DNA of 64,000 nucleotides from Bacteroidota bacterium (GCA_018669475.1 JABHCC010000010.1:1-64000), one strand, 5' to 3'. Shown: positions 43,969-54,434, counted from the first letter of the stretch. Translations and numbers: made by a program. The notes: generated from the sequence alone by a model not told the origin.

Positions 43969-44001
43969 TTAGAATTTTATCTTTCATTAATACTTTCAGA
44001 T

Positions 44002-45495
44002 ATGTCCCACAGAATAACAAGTCTGTTGTCTTCATTGATTCTCCTGATTGTAGTTTTTGGTCTGTCATCTTGTGAGAAAAACTATGCACCCAGAATATTT
44101 AATACAGAATTTGCAAGGTTACCTGGTTTATCAAGCACCTCTTTCATTGTAAGTGTTGAAGCATCAGATGCCAATCATGATCCACTAACATATTTATGGG
44201 AAGCCTCCAATGGTAGTTTCATAGAAAGTCAGGAGAAAAGTGAGACCACGTGGGAAGGACCACAAGTCACAGCTGATACTGAGTTTGAACTCACGGTTAC
44301 TGTTTCTGATGGCAAGCTATCAGCAAGTGAATCGGTTTTCATCAGTCTGGCAGCTCCTAGTTTTGGGAAAGTAATTGGCACTGCGTTTTTCACAGGTACT
44401 ACTGTCCCAATATATGAAGCAGTTATTTCACTGGATGGTAAAACCGATACAACAGATATTAATGGAGAATATGAAATTGATGGTGTTCGATCTGGTCGGC
44501 AAACTGTCAAGGGAAGAAAGCCTGACTTTACAACAGGAAGTACAGATGTAATTGTCACTCAGGGCATTACTGAGGCTTTGGTTTATATGTCGTCACCTGT
44601 CAACTCCACTCGTTTGTATGGACGATGTGTAGGGAATATGACAGGTGATCCGAAAGCCAATCTTGAAATAATCGTTCTTAATACCAACAAGAAGGAAAGT
44701 GATCTCAGAACACGTTCGGATGCTGGTGGATATTATGAAATTCCTTTAGTACCACATGGCCTGAGATATCTGATTGTTAAGGAGGATGAACGCATTCGTG
44801 GAGAAACACTTGTTTTCCTTGAGGTGGAGAGCTACCTATTTAATGTTCCTATTCGTGAGCCTTTCGAATTCAGTGATTCTCGTGACGATAGAACATATGG
44901 TGGAGTCAGGATTGGCGGTCAACTTTGGATGGCTGAAAACCTGGCATACATTCCGCATGTTTCACCCCCTGAAATACAGGGTGGGATTTGGGTTTTTGAT
45001 TATTCAGGAAGCAATGTGTCGGAGGCTAAACAGCATGAAAATTATGGATTATACGGCTGTTTATATGACTGGCATACCGCTATGGCTGATGATCATGGTA
45101 ATGGAAAAGACATTTGTCCTCCAGGCTGGCACTTGCCAACTGATGCTGAATGGAAAAGTCTCGAGTTAACTTTAGGATTGGATTATATTGAGCTTGACTC
45201 AGTGGGATGGCGACTATCTGGCGATGTAGGAAGAAAACTTAAGGCCAGTTCAGGATGGGAAAACGAGGGCAATGGTTCAAATTCAGGTAGTTTCTCAGCA
45301 CTTCCAGGAGGAAATCGTAGTTCAACCGGAAGCTTTCTGGGCGTACCAGGATATGCCAATTTTTGGATGGCTACGGCTTGGAAAGAGGATGAATTATACG
45401 CCTGGCGCAGATATTTATACCATAACCGTGATGCAATTGGCAGATACAGTGATTTTAAAACCACTGGTTCATCAGTTCGCTGTGTGAAGGATTAA
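44002..45495 (+). CDS. FISUMP-domain lipoprotein with regulatory-like Ig domains
   Basis: A 497-residue lipoprotein (GLSSC, C24). An Ig/PKD-like domain (about 35-115) and a carboxypeptidase-regulatory-like domain (GEYEIDGVRSGRQTV) precede the C-terminal FISUMP domain, with WMAENLAY, YGLYGCLYDWHTAM, CPPGWHLPTDAEWKSLE and a final SVRCVKD. FISUMP proteins are exported and often numerous in Bacteroidota and Fibrobacteres; the function is unknown. Probably an operon with the preceding lipoprotein gene. Confidence 0.85.
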   Translation: MSHRITSLLSSLILLIVVFGLSSCEKNYAPRIFNTEFARLPGLSSTSFIVSVEASDANHDPLTYLWEASNGSFIESQEKSETTWEGPQVTADTEFELTVTVSDGKLSASESVFISLAAPSFGKVIGTAFFTGTTVPIYEAVISLDGKTDTTDINGEYEIDGVRSGRQTVKGRKPDFTTGSTDVIVTQGITEALVYMSSPVNSTRLYGRCVGNMTGDPKANLEIIVLNTNKKESDLRTRSDAGGYYEIPLVPHGLRYLIVKEDERIRGETLVFLEVESYLFNVPIREPFEFSDSRDDRTYGGVRIGGQLWMAENLAYIPHVSPPEIQGGIWVFDYSGSNVSEAKQHENYGLYGCLYDWHTAMADDHGNGKDICPPGWHLPTDAEWKSLELTLGLDYIELDSVGWRLSGDVGRKLKASSGWENEGNGSNSGSFSALPGGNRSSTGSFLGVPGYANFWMATAWKEDELYAWRRYLYHNRDAIGRYSDFKTTGSSVRCVKD

Positions 45496-45521
45496 GACCG
45501 TTAAAAACTGAAGTTGTTTTT

Positions 45522-47996
45522 CTAGAATTGTATCTTTTTTCGGTACAATAAGAATGCAAATCCAAAAACCAGCATAATTACAAAAATACTACTGATCAGG
45601 GCAATCATTTGTCCGGTTTTGAGCGAGCTTGGTTCAAATCTGAACTCGATTTTATGCTCCCCTGCAGGTACTACCATTGCTCTCAACACATAGTTGGCCC
45701 TGATATAATCGGATTCCTTACCATCAATAAAAGCTTTCCATCCGTGAGGATACCATATCTCAGAGAAAACCGCCAGACGATCCTGAGCTGTTACTGACTC
45801 ATAACTCAAATAGTTTGGTTTGATCTCAGTTAATCGAATTCGGTCTTCAGTAATGGCCGGACTAATATCCGGCAGGCCATTAATTAAATCACCAAACTCA
45901 CTATGTACAATTGCTTCAACTTGTAAGTCATGATCATTCAAAGCCTCGATTTCTTCATTGGCAGTATTAACCTGTACAATCTGATCGGCGAACCAGGCAT
46001 TTCCAAAGGCATCTGAATTAGGTATTGGCCCAGACTGAAGGTTGTGCAATACATACTTGGTGTTGAGCATATGGTGAATCTTCATACTATCAACAGCTGC
46101 TAAAACAGATTCTTGTGTTGGATTATTCTGAAGTGAGTTTAATATTCCTTGAATTTCAGCCATCATATAGCGATCACCCAGATCCTGATAACGGCCCAGC
46201 TTTGCTCCGTGATAGCCTCCAATGGATTGATGAAATCGTGAGGCTCTTGAATATTTGAAAGGCACATTATATGTGACATCAAGCACCCTGAAGCTAAGGT
46301 CATTGTCCTGCAAAACTGCCTGATCAGCAGGTGAGGGTTGTACCATCTGGGTCATCTGACGCTTACTTTCGAAACGATCATTATTGAGATAGCGCTTGTC
46401 TACTGTCCACAAATCAACAAGTATCAGAAGGGCCAAACCAGCATACAGATACACAGGCTTGGTCTTTGTTTTGATGGTGGCCCACAAAATGCCAGCTCCC
46501 AGCAGCACAAAAATCAATGTTCTGAAAGCATCACCACGAGCAAGAACAATACGATCAGCATGAAGTGCTCGTTGGAGCCAATCCGGGAAATTCACCTCAT
46601 CCGCAGCCTGAAAACTAAAAAGTAGTCCGGGAACAAGGATAACAAGCAGACTGAAACCTCCGGCAATACCAGTGGCTATGTATAATTTTTTCAGCTTTTC
46701 AGCAACATTACGCTTTTCATCATATACCCATGAGCGAATTGCTAAAAACGACAGTAAAGGCAAAGCAAACTGGGCTATGATCAGGGCATTTGTAGCATCC
46801 CTGAATTTTCCATACAGTGGGATATTATTTACAAAAAACTCAGTTAGAGGCATGAAATTGCGCCCCCAGGCAAGCATTATTGACAAAGCAATAATTATCA
46901 GAAGCCACCATTTCTTTGGACCTCTGACGAGGAAAAGTCCAAGAATTGCTAAGAGAACAGTTATTGCACCAATATAGTGTGGCCCTGCTGTAAAAGGCTG
47001 ACTTCCCCAGTAATTCTTCCTGAGTAACTGCTGAGCAAGTTGTGGATCTAATTGCTGTTGTCGCAGAGCCTTCAAAGTTTCTGAATCCTCACCAAAGTTA
47101 GTTGTTCCTCCTCCTCCGTACAGATTCGGAATAAACATATTAAAGGTTTCTCCCACACCATAACTCCACTGTGTGATGTAATCAACTTTCAATCCTGAAT
47201 TACTGCTTTCTTCGGTATTGAGTACCGTTTTACCTCGTGTTGTCTCTTGTGTATATTCGTAGGTAGTCATCAGCATTGTCATGTTTGGCAATACTGCTAA
47301 AACCAAAGCAGCCAGCATGACCAGCCCGGATTTCACTATATGATCGAAGTATTTTTGTTTGAGGGCGTAAACTAATTCTACCAGCAAATAAATAAGCACC
47401 ATCATACCCAGGTAATATGTCACCTGTACATGGTTAGTTGAAATCTGAATTCCCAGTCCAATTGCCATTAGTAATCCACCTGCCAGATATTTTCTTTTAA
47501 ACACCAGAAACATTCCGGCAATAACAGGAGCCATGTATGCAATTGCATACACCTTATTCACATGTCCGGCCAGAATTAGCTGAACATGATGTGATCCCAA
47601 TCCGAAAGCAAGAGCACCTGCCAAAGCAAGCCAGCGATTTAGCTTTAAAGTACGAAGCAAAAAGAAAAATCCCAGTAAAACGACAAAAAGAATTGCCACC
47701 GTATATCCGGGTAGATATAATTTAAATACCCTGAAAAGCCAATTGTAAACATTACGTGATGGAGGGCTCTTTAGTTGATATGTTGGCATACCAGAAAAAG
47801 CTGAATTTGTCCATCCGGGGTACTCCCCGGTCTCCTCCTGAAATTTAGTCACTTCAGCCGTTTGATCCTGAGCATGAATTACATCACCCTGTGGAAGAGT
47901 TTTACCTTCAAATACAGGACTCATATAGATTAATGCCACTGCAGCCAGAATAGCTACCATTAATAATTCAGGGAGAAGAGGGCGCAAATATTTCAT
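45522..47996 (-). CDS. YfhO-family membrane protein
   Basis: An 824-residue inner-membrane protein with about a dozen hydrophobic helices and a large extracytoplasmic C-terminal domain. ERG-like SGMPTYQLKSPPSRNV, YIGAITVLLAILGLF and the late YPHGWKAFIDGK, PAGEHKIEFRFEP fit the YfhO/GT-C-like family. Family members in Firmicutes help modify teichoic acids; the role in this phylum is not known but probably concerns surface glycans. It is a single gene, convergent with the FISUMP gene. Confidence 0.88.
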   Translation of the reverse strand: MKYLRPLLPELLMVAILAAVALIYMSPVFEGKTLPQGDVIHAQDQTAEVTKFQEETGEYPGWTNSAFSGMPTYQLKSPPSRNVYNWLFRVFKLYLPGYTVAILFVVLLGFFFLLRTLKLNRWLALAGALAFGLGSHHVQLILAGHVNKVYAIAYMAPVIAGMFLVFKRKYLAGGLLMAIGLGIQISTNHVQVTYYLGMMVLIYLLVELVYALKQKYFDHIVKSGLVMLAALVLAVLPNMTMLMTTYEYTQETTRGKTVLNTEESSNSGLKVDYITQWSYGVGETFNMFIPNLYGGGGTTNFGEDSETLKALRQQQLDPQLAQQLLRKNYWGSQPFTAGPHYIGAITVLLAILGLFLVRGPKKWWLLIIIALSIMLAWGRNFMPLTEFFVNNIPLYGKFRDATNALIIAQFALPLLSFLAIRSWVYDEKRNVAEKLKKLYIATGIAGGFSLLVILVPGLLFSFQAADEVNFPDWLQRALHADRIVLARGDAFRTLIFVLLGAGILWATIKTKTKPVYLYAGLALLILVDLWTVDKRYLNNDRFESKRQMTQMVQPSPADQAVLQDNDLSFRVLDVTYNVPFKYSRASRFHQSIGGYHGAKLGRYQDLGDRYMMAEIQGILNSLQNNPTQESVLAAVDSMKIHHMLNTKYVLHNLQSGPIPNSDAFGNAWFADQIVQVNTANEEIEALNDHDLQVEAIVHSEFGDLINGLPDISPAITEDRIRLTEIKPNYLSYESVTAQDRLAVFSEIWYPHGWKAFIDGKESDYIRANYVLRAMVVPAGEHKIEFRFEPSSLKTGQMIALISSIFVIMLVFGFAFLLYRKKIQF

Positions 47997-48114
47997 AATT
48001 GCAGATTTGGGTTTTCAGTTTGAGCAGCAGTAAATTTAGAAATAATGTTCTTCATTATTATACATGAATAAGCCCGGACACTTTTATTTCTTTGGGAGCT
48101 TTAAGTACCAGGTG

Positions 48115-49665
48115 CTAAAGAGACCTCAGGGCTTTTTCATAACTTACATTCTCGCCTATTATTCTCTTCAGGTCTTCGATTTTTACCCTTTCTTGTTCCA
48201 TGGTATCGCGATGACGAATAGTAACCGTTCTGTCAGTAGCAGTTTGATGATCAACTGTAACACAGAATGGTGTACCGATAGCATCATGCCTGCGATATCT
48301 TTTTCCAATGGAGTCCTTCTCGTCGTACTGACAATAGAAATCAAATTTCAGCTCATTAATAATCTCACGGGCAATATCCGGTAGGCCATCTTTTTTAATA
48401 AGAGGGAATACTGCAAGTTTAACCGGAGCCAGGAAGGCCGGCAAACTCAAAACAACACGAGAATCGGTTTTTCCATTCTCTTTTTTAATCTCCTCCTCAG
48501 TATAAGAAGCTGAAATGACCTGAAGGAACATTCGATCGACACCGATAGATGTTTCCACCACGTATGGGGTATATGACTCATTCAGTTCAGGGTCAAAGAA
48601 TTGAAATTTTTTGCCCGAATATTCCTGATGCTGTTTCAAATCATAATCGGTTCGTGAATGAATTCCTTCCACCTCTTTAAATCCAAAAGGGTATTTGAAT
48701 TCAATATCAGTTGCAGCATTCGCGTAATGGGCCAGTTTATCATGATCATGAAAACGATAATTTTCTGAACCAAAACCTAATGACTGATGCCATTTCATTC
48801 TGAATTGCTTCCAATGCTTGAACCATTTCATCTCTTCACCCGGACGAACGAAGTATTGCATTTCCATTTGTTCGAATTCCCGCATTCTGAAAATAAACTG
48901 ACGGGCTACAATTTCATTTCTGAAAGCTTTTCCTATTTGTGCAATTCCAAAAGGTAGCTTCATCCGGCCTGTTTTCTGAACATTCAGGTAATTCACAAAT
49001 ATTCCCTGAGCGGTTTCAGGTCTCAGATATATTTTAGACGCACCTTCAGCCGTTGAACCCATCTCGGTTGAAAACATAAGGTTGAACTGACGAACATCTG
49101 TCCAGTTTTTTGTTCCTGAAACCGGGCAGCTGATCTCGTAATCCAGAATTATCTGCTTAAGTCCCTCAAGATCATTGTCATTCATGGCCTTTGCAAAACG
49201 TGCTGTGAGCTCATCAATTTTTCCCTGATTGGCCAGAACCCGCGGATTAGTTTCTTTGAACTGATCCTCATTAAAAGCCTCACCAAATCGTTTTTTTGCT
49301 TTGGTAATTTCTTTTTCAATTTTCCCTTCGAATTTGGCTCTCTGATCTTCGATCAAAACATCTGCCCTGTACCTTTTCTTTGAATCTTTATTATCAACCA
49401 AAGGATCGTTAAATGCATCAACATGACCAGAAGCTTTCCAGATAGTTGGATGCATAAAAATGGCCGAATCCAGTCCGACAACATTTTCATACAATAGCAC
49501 CATGGAGTCCCACCAATACTTTTTAATGTTGTTTTTGAGCTCTACCCCATATTGCCCATAATCATATACTGCACTTAATCCGTCGTAAACCTCTGAGGAT
49601 TGAAAAACGTATCCATATTCTTTACAGTGTGAAACCAGTTTTTTAAAAAGATCTTCCTGAGCCAT
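48115..49665 (-). CDS. glyS: Glycyl-tRNA synthetase (class II, alpha2 type)
   Basis: A 516-residue class II synthetase that charges tRNA-Gly. It has the eukaryote/archaea-like single-chain form: YDYGQYGVELKNNIKKYWW, FMHPTIWKASGHVDAF, motif 2 FRNEIVARQFIFRMREFEQME and an anticodon-binding C-terminal domain. The chain is of family length. A TATTTTTG promoter element lies about 28-35 bp upstream of the ATG. Confidence 0.96.
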   Translation of the reverse strand: MAQEDLFKKLVSHCKEYGYVFQSSEVYDGLSAVYDYGQYGVELKNNIKKYWWDSMVLLYENVVGLDSAIFMHPTIWKASGHVDAFNDPLVDNKDSKKRYRADVLIEDQRAKFEGKIEKEITKAKKRFGEAFNEDQFKETNPRVLANQGKIDELTARFAKAMNDNDLEGLKQIILDYEISCPVSGTKNWTDVRQFNLMFSTEMGSTAEGASKIYLRPETAQGIFVNYLNVQKTGRMKLPFGIAQIGKAFRNEIVARQFIFRMREFEQMEMQYFVRPGEEMKWFKHWKQFRMKWHQSLGFGSENYRFHDHDKLAHYANAATDIEFKYPFGFKEVEGIHSRTDYDLKQHQEYSGKKFQFFDPELNESYTPYVVETSIGVDRMFLQVISASYTEEEIKKENGKTDSRVVLSLPAFLAPVKLAVFPLIKKDGLPDIAREIINELKFDFYCQYDEKDSIGKRYRRHDAIGTPFCVTVDHQTATDRTVTIRHRDTMEQERVKIEDLKRIIGENVSYEKALRSL

Positions 49666-49692
49666 ATAATGATGTGTTTCTAATTAGGCCTG

Positions 49693-49700
49693 CAAAAATA
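49693..49700 (-). promoter_or_regulatory. -7 promoter element of glyS
   Basis: TATTTTTG on the minus strand fits TAnnTTTG. The start would lie near 49686, leaving a leader of about 20 bases. Confidence 0.45.
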
Positions 49701-49774
49701 AGGCAAAATCTTGTTTATTCATATTCTTTAAGGAATTGAGATTTCTCATTTTTAATTTCGATAGCTTTGAATAT

Positions 49775-51328
49775 CTATTTGCGCAATTTCGCAATTGGAT
49801 TTCCTTCAAGTCCAGCTGAAACCAACCATGCAACAAATTCAGCAAATGGCTTTATATCCTGATCTACACTAGCACTTTCTAAAGCATTCATGTAATTGTC
49901 TCTTTCTTCAACTGGTATAACTGTCCAGGGATATCCACCCGAAGCCAACATTGCATTCATAAGAAATCGACCAATTCGTCCATTACCGTCCATGTATGGA
50001 TGTATATAAACAAATATAAAATGGCCTAAAACTGCTCGTGCACCAGGATGACTTTCATCTTCCAAAAGTTGAAATAGTAATGGCATTAAGTCTCGTACAC
50101 TATCTTTATTGATAGGCGTGTGTTTGGATCCTCCAATAAACACCTGACTATTCCGATATCCTGCCAAATCAGATGGCCTTAATAATCCAACAGAAACGCT
50201 TGATCCAAATAGCTCTCTGTACCAATCACCGTGATCTGCATCAGCCACCTTGCCGGCATTCTTTCCATCCAAAATTTTGCTAACGCTCTTTTTTACAGCT
50301 TGAAATGATTGCCAATATCCACGTGCTGCTATGGCATCTCTTTGCTTTTGATCCTCTTCATTGCCATCTACATCCCATTTGCCAGTTCGTACACGTTCAA
50401 TCAGTTCTGGGGTAACTGTATATTTTTCAATTGATAAAGAATGATATGCATCTGTAGTATAGAGTTCTTCAATACTCTCCAGGAATGTTTCTTTATTTAA
50501 GGGAACACCAGGTGCTTTTGGGAAAACTTCGATGATGATATTCCTCATTTCATGCCACATGAGCTTTACTCGATTAACATATGGTGATTTTTCCCGAAAG
50601 TTGAATTTAATTGGTGTTGGTTCCACGAAAGGATCTTTTTCTCTAACATCATACCCAGCAGACTTCATTGTCTTTAGTATATCATCTGCAATCATATTTT
50701 GTCCGATATTTCTATAGGCTCCGGCAAGTCTTCCAGCAATTTTAGAATGTCCTCCATCCAAAAGTATGTTAAGCAATTCAGAAGCATCTTTAATCATCAT
50801 GAGGGCAGTGCGTGCATCAGTTGATTGGCTAGCAAAAAATGATGGTGCACAATGTACTACTGATGAAGGTAGATTCACCACTTGCAAACCCTTCCACTTT
50901 TCAATTTCTGCTTTCTCAGGAAGAGACGATTTCATGACAAAAATGGACGTGCCAAAAAGAAACTCTGTTCGAAAATTATTTCCAGAAGTACTTCTCACTA
51001 TCAGTTGCCTTGGTACTGTATTATTGCCAGCATGCAACATTAACGATTGTTCTGCAGATATACAGTAGTCCTCTCCGTAACGATCTTCAAGGAATTGTCC
51101 ACAGAATCCCCAAAATGAAACATACCAGGAAGTACTATCCCCTTGTCCCTCTTCATTGGACGTAGATATATACCAACCCTTTATGACTTCACTTATAAAG
51201 CCATTTTCAACAAGTCGTTCTCTATGCACTCTGGACAGATCACTGGCCTTGATGCCTATAATCCGATTATCATGAAGTTCTATCAGTTTCTCTAAGGATT
51301 CTGCCAATTTTTCTCCTGGTGTTGCCAT
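49775..51328 (-). CDS. Fic-family protein with N-terminal AbiEi-like region
   Basis: A 517-residue protein. The C-terminal Fic core has HPYMDGNGRIGRF (H443), the full HxFx(D/E)GNxR-type motif, so it can probably transfer AMP or another nucleotide part. The first 150 residues (GIKASDLSRVHRERLVENGF) look like an AbiEi-type winged-helix transcription or antitoxin domain, which may keep the protein in check. There is no separate antitoxin gene. A 24-bp tandem repeat lies just upstream. It is not next to the island; the target is unknown. Confidence 0.85.
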   Translation of the reverse strand: MATPGEKLAESLEKLIELHDNRIIGIKASDLSRVHRERLVENGFISEVIKGWYISTSNEEGQGDSTSWYVSFWGFCGQFLEDRYGEDYCISAEQSLMLHAGNNTVPRQLIVRSTSGNNFRTEFLFGTSIFVMKSSLPEKAEIEKWKGLQVVNLPSSVVHCAPSFFASQSTDARTALMMIKDASELLNILLDGGHSKIAGRLAGAYRNIGQNMIADDILKTMKSAGYDVREKDPFVEPTPIKFNFREKSPYVNRVKLMWHEMRNIIIEVFPKAPGVPLNKETFLESIEELYTTDAYHSLSIEKYTVTPELIERVRTGKWDVDGNEEDQKQRDAIAARGYWQSFQAVKKSVSKILDGKNAGKVADADHGDWYRELFGSSVSVGLLRPSDLAGYRNSQVFIGGSKHTPINKDSVRDLMPLLFQLLEDESHPGARAVLGHFIFVYIHPYMDGNGRIGRFLMNAMLASGGYPWTVIPVEERDNYMNALESASVDQDIKPFAEFVAWLVSAGLEGNPIAKLRK

Positions 51329-51360
51329 TTGCTATTTTCCCTATTACTCGACACCGTACT

Positions 51361-51432
51361 ATTGTTATAATCCTGCGCTGTGCGATTGTTATAATTCGGC
51401 GATGTGCGATTGTTATAATTTAGTGCAAGTAA
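51361..51432. repeat. 24-bp tandem repeat upstream of the Fic gene
   Basis: ATTGTTATAATCCTGCGCTG and ATTGTTATAATTCGGCGATG open two 24-bp units at 51361 and 51385; a third begins ATTGTTATAATTTAGTGC at 51409. It starts 33 bp upstream of the Fic ATG, so it may be an operator. It also lies inside a 64-codon frame (51292-51486) that I do not consider a gene. Confidence 0.6.
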
Positions 51433-51754
51433 CGCTAAATTAAATTGATTACCAAAGGACTCATTTAGAAAAGCTTGGCTTGACATTTAGGCGGCTAATA
51501 CAGACTATCTGGTGTAATTGAGCAAATGGAACAAGCCTATAATCAGGCATTTGAAAGGAAATAGTCACATTAAAAATGAAATGAATGGCTATAATAGATT
51601 GAAATTATAATTGTCTGACAATAAATCCTTTAAAGTCATTTATTGGTGCCAATTATTTTTACACACGCGGATTGGCCGGAGATATTTCTCGTTTCCGTCC
51701 ATATACCAGCGATTCCGCTTGAAATTGGTTAATTTTGTCTAAAATCAGTTTTCA
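51433..51754. other. Gap upstream of nadB
   Basis: Apart from TAATTTTG at 51730-51737, a -7 element 18 bp before the nadB ATG, nothing is recognised. The DNA is AT rich. Confidence 0.35.
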
Positions 51755-53326
51755 ATGAAACACATTTGTGATTATCTGGTTGTAGGCAGCGGCATGGCCG
51801 GTCTCAGTTATGCGCTCAAAGTCGCAAAAAAGGGAAAAGTCATCATTTTAGCCAAGGCAGAGATCGAAGAAACCAACACCCGTTATGCCCAGGGAGGCAT
51901 TGCCTCAGTCACTTATGCCCCTGACAATATTAATAAGCATATTCAAGACACCATTAACGCAGGAGATGGCCTTAATGATGAAGATATCGTAAGAATGGTG
52001 GTTTCAGAGGCTCCAGAACAGATACAGGAATTAATCAAATGGGGTGCCCGTTTTGATAAGAACAATGACGGAACATATGATCTGAACCGAGAAGGAGGTC
52101 ATTCAGAGAAACGTATTTTGCACCATAAGGACAATACCGGCTATGAGATCATGCGTGCTCTGATAGACAAGGTCAGAAATAATGATAACATTGAAATTTT
52201 AGAGAAATTTTTTGCCCTTGACCTGATCACTCAGCACCAACTTGGAGTACCGGTTTTCAGGGGTAAACAGAATATTAAATGCTTTGGTATTTATGCTCTG
52301 AATACACGCACAAACTCCATTGAAACCATTTTATCAAAAACCACTATGCTTGCCACAGGTGGAAATGGCTTTATTTACCAAACCACAACAAATCCGCAAA
52401 TTGCAACAGGAGATGGTATTGCCATGGCATATCGTGCGAAAGCATACGTTGAACAAACAGAATTTGTTCAGTTTCATCCTACAAGTTTATTTAACCCGGG
52501 TGAACGTCCGTCCTTCCTGATTACTGAGGCTATCAGGGGTTTTGGTGCTGTTTTAAAAACTGTTGACGGTGAGGAATTCATGCACAAATATGACAGGCGC
52601 GGATCCCTGGCTCCCAGAGATATAGTTGCCCGTGCAATTGATGCCGAGATGAAAACCCGAGGCGATGATTATGTGCTTCTTGACTGTTCTCATCTGGATA
52701 CAAAAAAGCTTTTTGAAAGTTTTCCGAATATCACCAAAAAATGCAAATCCATTGGCATTGACATCAGCAAAAAGCCCATTCCGGTAATTCCTGCTGCCCA
52801 TTATATTTGCGGAGGTGTCCAAACCGATTCTGATGGACAAACCACTATCGAGTACCTTTTTGCTGCCGGTGAAGTGGCATGCACAGGCCTTCATGGAGCC
52901 AATCGCCTGGCTTCCAATTCGCTGCTTGAAGGAGCTGTCTTTGCAAACCGCGCAGCAACAAAGGCTATTGAATTGGCCCGAACAGCAATTATCCGGGAGG
53001 GTGTTCCTCAATGGAACGACGAGGGTACATCCCTGCCCGAAGAAATGGTGCTGATCACTCAGAGCCGGAAAGAATTGCAGCAAATAATGTCGAATTATGT
53101 TGGAATTGTTCGCTCAAATCTGCGTTTGAAACGAGCACTTGACCGATTGGAAATTCTTTATCGGGAAACTGAAAATCTCTATAACCGATCAACTCTCTCA
53201 GTGGAATTATGTGAATTGCGCAATGCAATCAACGTTGCTTATCTGGTGATCAAACAGGCCATGCAAAGGAAAGAAAGTCGCGGATTACATTTTAACCTCG
53301 ATTATCCTTCCAAAAATCCACTTTAG
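51755..53326 (+). CDS. nadB: L-aspartate oxidase
   Basis: A 523-residue flavoenzyme that oxidises L-aspartate to iminoaspartate, the first step of de novo NAD synthesis. The FAD loop VVGSGMAGLSYALKVAKKG opens the chain; TRYAQGGIASV, the active-site HPTSLF and LITEAIRGFGAVL, and GEVACTGLHGANRLASNSLLEG are family motifs. No nadA or nadC is in the window. A TAATTTTG element lies just upstream. Confidence 0.96.
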   Translation: MKHICDYLVVGSGMAGLSYALKVAKKGKVIILAKAEIEETNTRYAQGGIASVTYAPDNINKHIQDTINAGDGLNDEDIVRMVVSEAPEQIQELIKWGARFDKNNDGTYDLNREGGHSEKRILHHKDNTGYEIMRALIDKVRNNDNIEILEKFFALDLITQHQLGVPVFRGKQNIKCFGIYALNTRTNSIETILSKTTMLATGGNGFIYQTTTNPQIATGDGIAMAYRAKAYVEQTEFVQFHPTSLFNPGERPSFLITEAIRGFGAVLKTVDGEEFMHKYDRRGSLAPRDIVARAIDAEMKTRGDDYVLLDCSHLDTKKLFESFPNITKKCKSIGIDISKKPIPVIPAAHYICGGVQTDSDGQTTIEYLFAAGEVACTGLHGANRLASNSLLEGAVFANRAATKAIELARTAIIREGVPQWNDEGTSLPEEMVLITQSRKELQQIMSNYVGIVRSNLRLKRALDRLEILYRETENLYNRSTLSVELCELRNAINVAYLVIKQAMQRKESRGLHFNLDYPSKNPL

Positions 53327-53347
53327 AGTAACAAGTATCTGAAAATA

Positions 53348-54340
53348 TTAAAAGGATTTATAACCAATAATTTTTCTAACCTCCCGGATGGAAGCTGAGG
53401 CGCTCTCCCTCGCTTTTTCGGCTCCTTTTTTTACTACTGACCTTAAATAATCATCATTAGCAGATATCTCCAGAATCCGCTCACGGATCGGAGCATTGAA
53501 TTTAATAATATCCTCAGCAAGCTGCTTTTTCAAATCACCATAACGAATGCTGCATTTAGCGTAGCTATCCTTAAAATGGGTCAGGGTTTCAGGCTCGCTG
53601 ACTACCTCCATCAAGGAAAAAAGATTTGCAATTGGCTCAGTTGGTTCCTGGTCTGGCTCTTGCGGACCACTATCTGTAACCGCTCGCATAACTTTTTTGC
53701 GAATGACCTTTTCTTCATCGATCAGGTTGATAGCATTCCCTTCTGATTTACCCATCTTTCCCGAGCCATCAAGACCTGGAATTTTTATCAGCTCATTTGA
53801 AAAACTGAAAGCTTTGGGCTCAGGAAAAAAATCAACCTTATACATATGATTAAATCGTCGTGCAAATTTTCGTGCCATCTCAAGGTTTTGCTCTTGATCT
53901 TTTCCAACAGGTACTTTATTAGCACGATGAATAATAATGTCAGCAGCCATAAGAACAGGGTAGGTTAACAAGCCAGCGTTTACATTTTCTGGTTGCTTCC
54001 TTACCTTATCTTTAAATGATGTGGTTCTCTCCAGCTCACCAACATATGCATTCATGTTCAGCAGAAGATAAAGCTCAGGTATCTCTGGCACATCACTTTG
54101 AACATACAATGTAGCTACATCAGGATCAATGCCACAGGCCAGATATTCAGATAATACTGACCTTATATTAGTATGAAGATTCTCTGGTGTAGGATGAGTG
54201 GTAAGACTATGCCAGTCGGCCACAAAAAAGTAACAGTTATGCTGGTGCTGCATCTTTACAAAATTCCGAATAGCGCCAAAATAATTCCCGAGATGCAAAT
54301 TCCCCGTTGATCGTATTCCACTGACTACAGTTTCCTTCAT
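53348..54340 (-). CDS. trpS: Tryptophanyl-tRNA synthetase
   Basis: A 330-residue class I synthetase with the HIGH-like TGNLHLGNYFGAI near the N-terminus and KMGKSEGNAI as the KMSKS loop. Length and motifs are standard for bacterial TrpS. It is divergent from rbfA; the two promoters lie in the 94 bp between them. It is convergent with nadB, 21 bp away. Confidence 0.96.
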   Translation of the reverse strand: MKETVVSGIRSTGNLHLGNYFGAIRNFVKMQHQHNCYFFVADWHSLTTHPTPENLHTNIRSVLSEYLACGIDPDVATLYVQSDVPEIPELYLLLNMNAYVGELERTTSFKDKVRKQPENVNAGLLTYPVLMAADIIIHRANKVPVGKDQEQNLEMARKFARRFNHMYKVDFFPEPKAFSFSNELIKIPGLDGSGKMGKSEGNAINLIDEEKVIRKKVMRAVTDSGPQEPDQEPTEPIANLFSLMEVVSEPETLTHFKDSYAKCSIRYGDLKKQLAEDIIKFNAPIRERILEISANDDYLRSVVKKGAEKARESASASIREVRKIIGYKSF

Positions 54341-54368
54341 GGCTCTGATTTATTTTTTACATTTGCGG

Positions 54369-54404
54369 CAAAGATAGAAATATCCCCCCAAATCCGTACA
54401 TTTG
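54369..54404. promoter_or_regulatory. Divergent -7 elements for trpS and rbfA
   Basis: TATCTTTG on the minus strand (54369-54376) would give trpS a leader of about 22 bases. TACATTTG on the plus strand (54397-54404; a second copy at 54358-54365) would give rbfA a leader of about 24 bases. All match TAnnTTTG; -33 TTG motifs were not found. Confidence 0.5.
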
Positions 54405-54434
54405 AGTGGATCAGGAATAATAATTTTTAAAGTC

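Noticed and set aside
51361-51432. 24-bp repeat as a CRISPR array
   Set aside because: The units are contiguous with no spacers and there are fewer than three full copies.
51292-51486. 64-codon frame over the 24-bp repeat and the Fic start
   Set aside because: Its repeats in protein (NYNNRT) follow only from the 24-bp DNA step, it overlaps the Fic start and resembles no protein.
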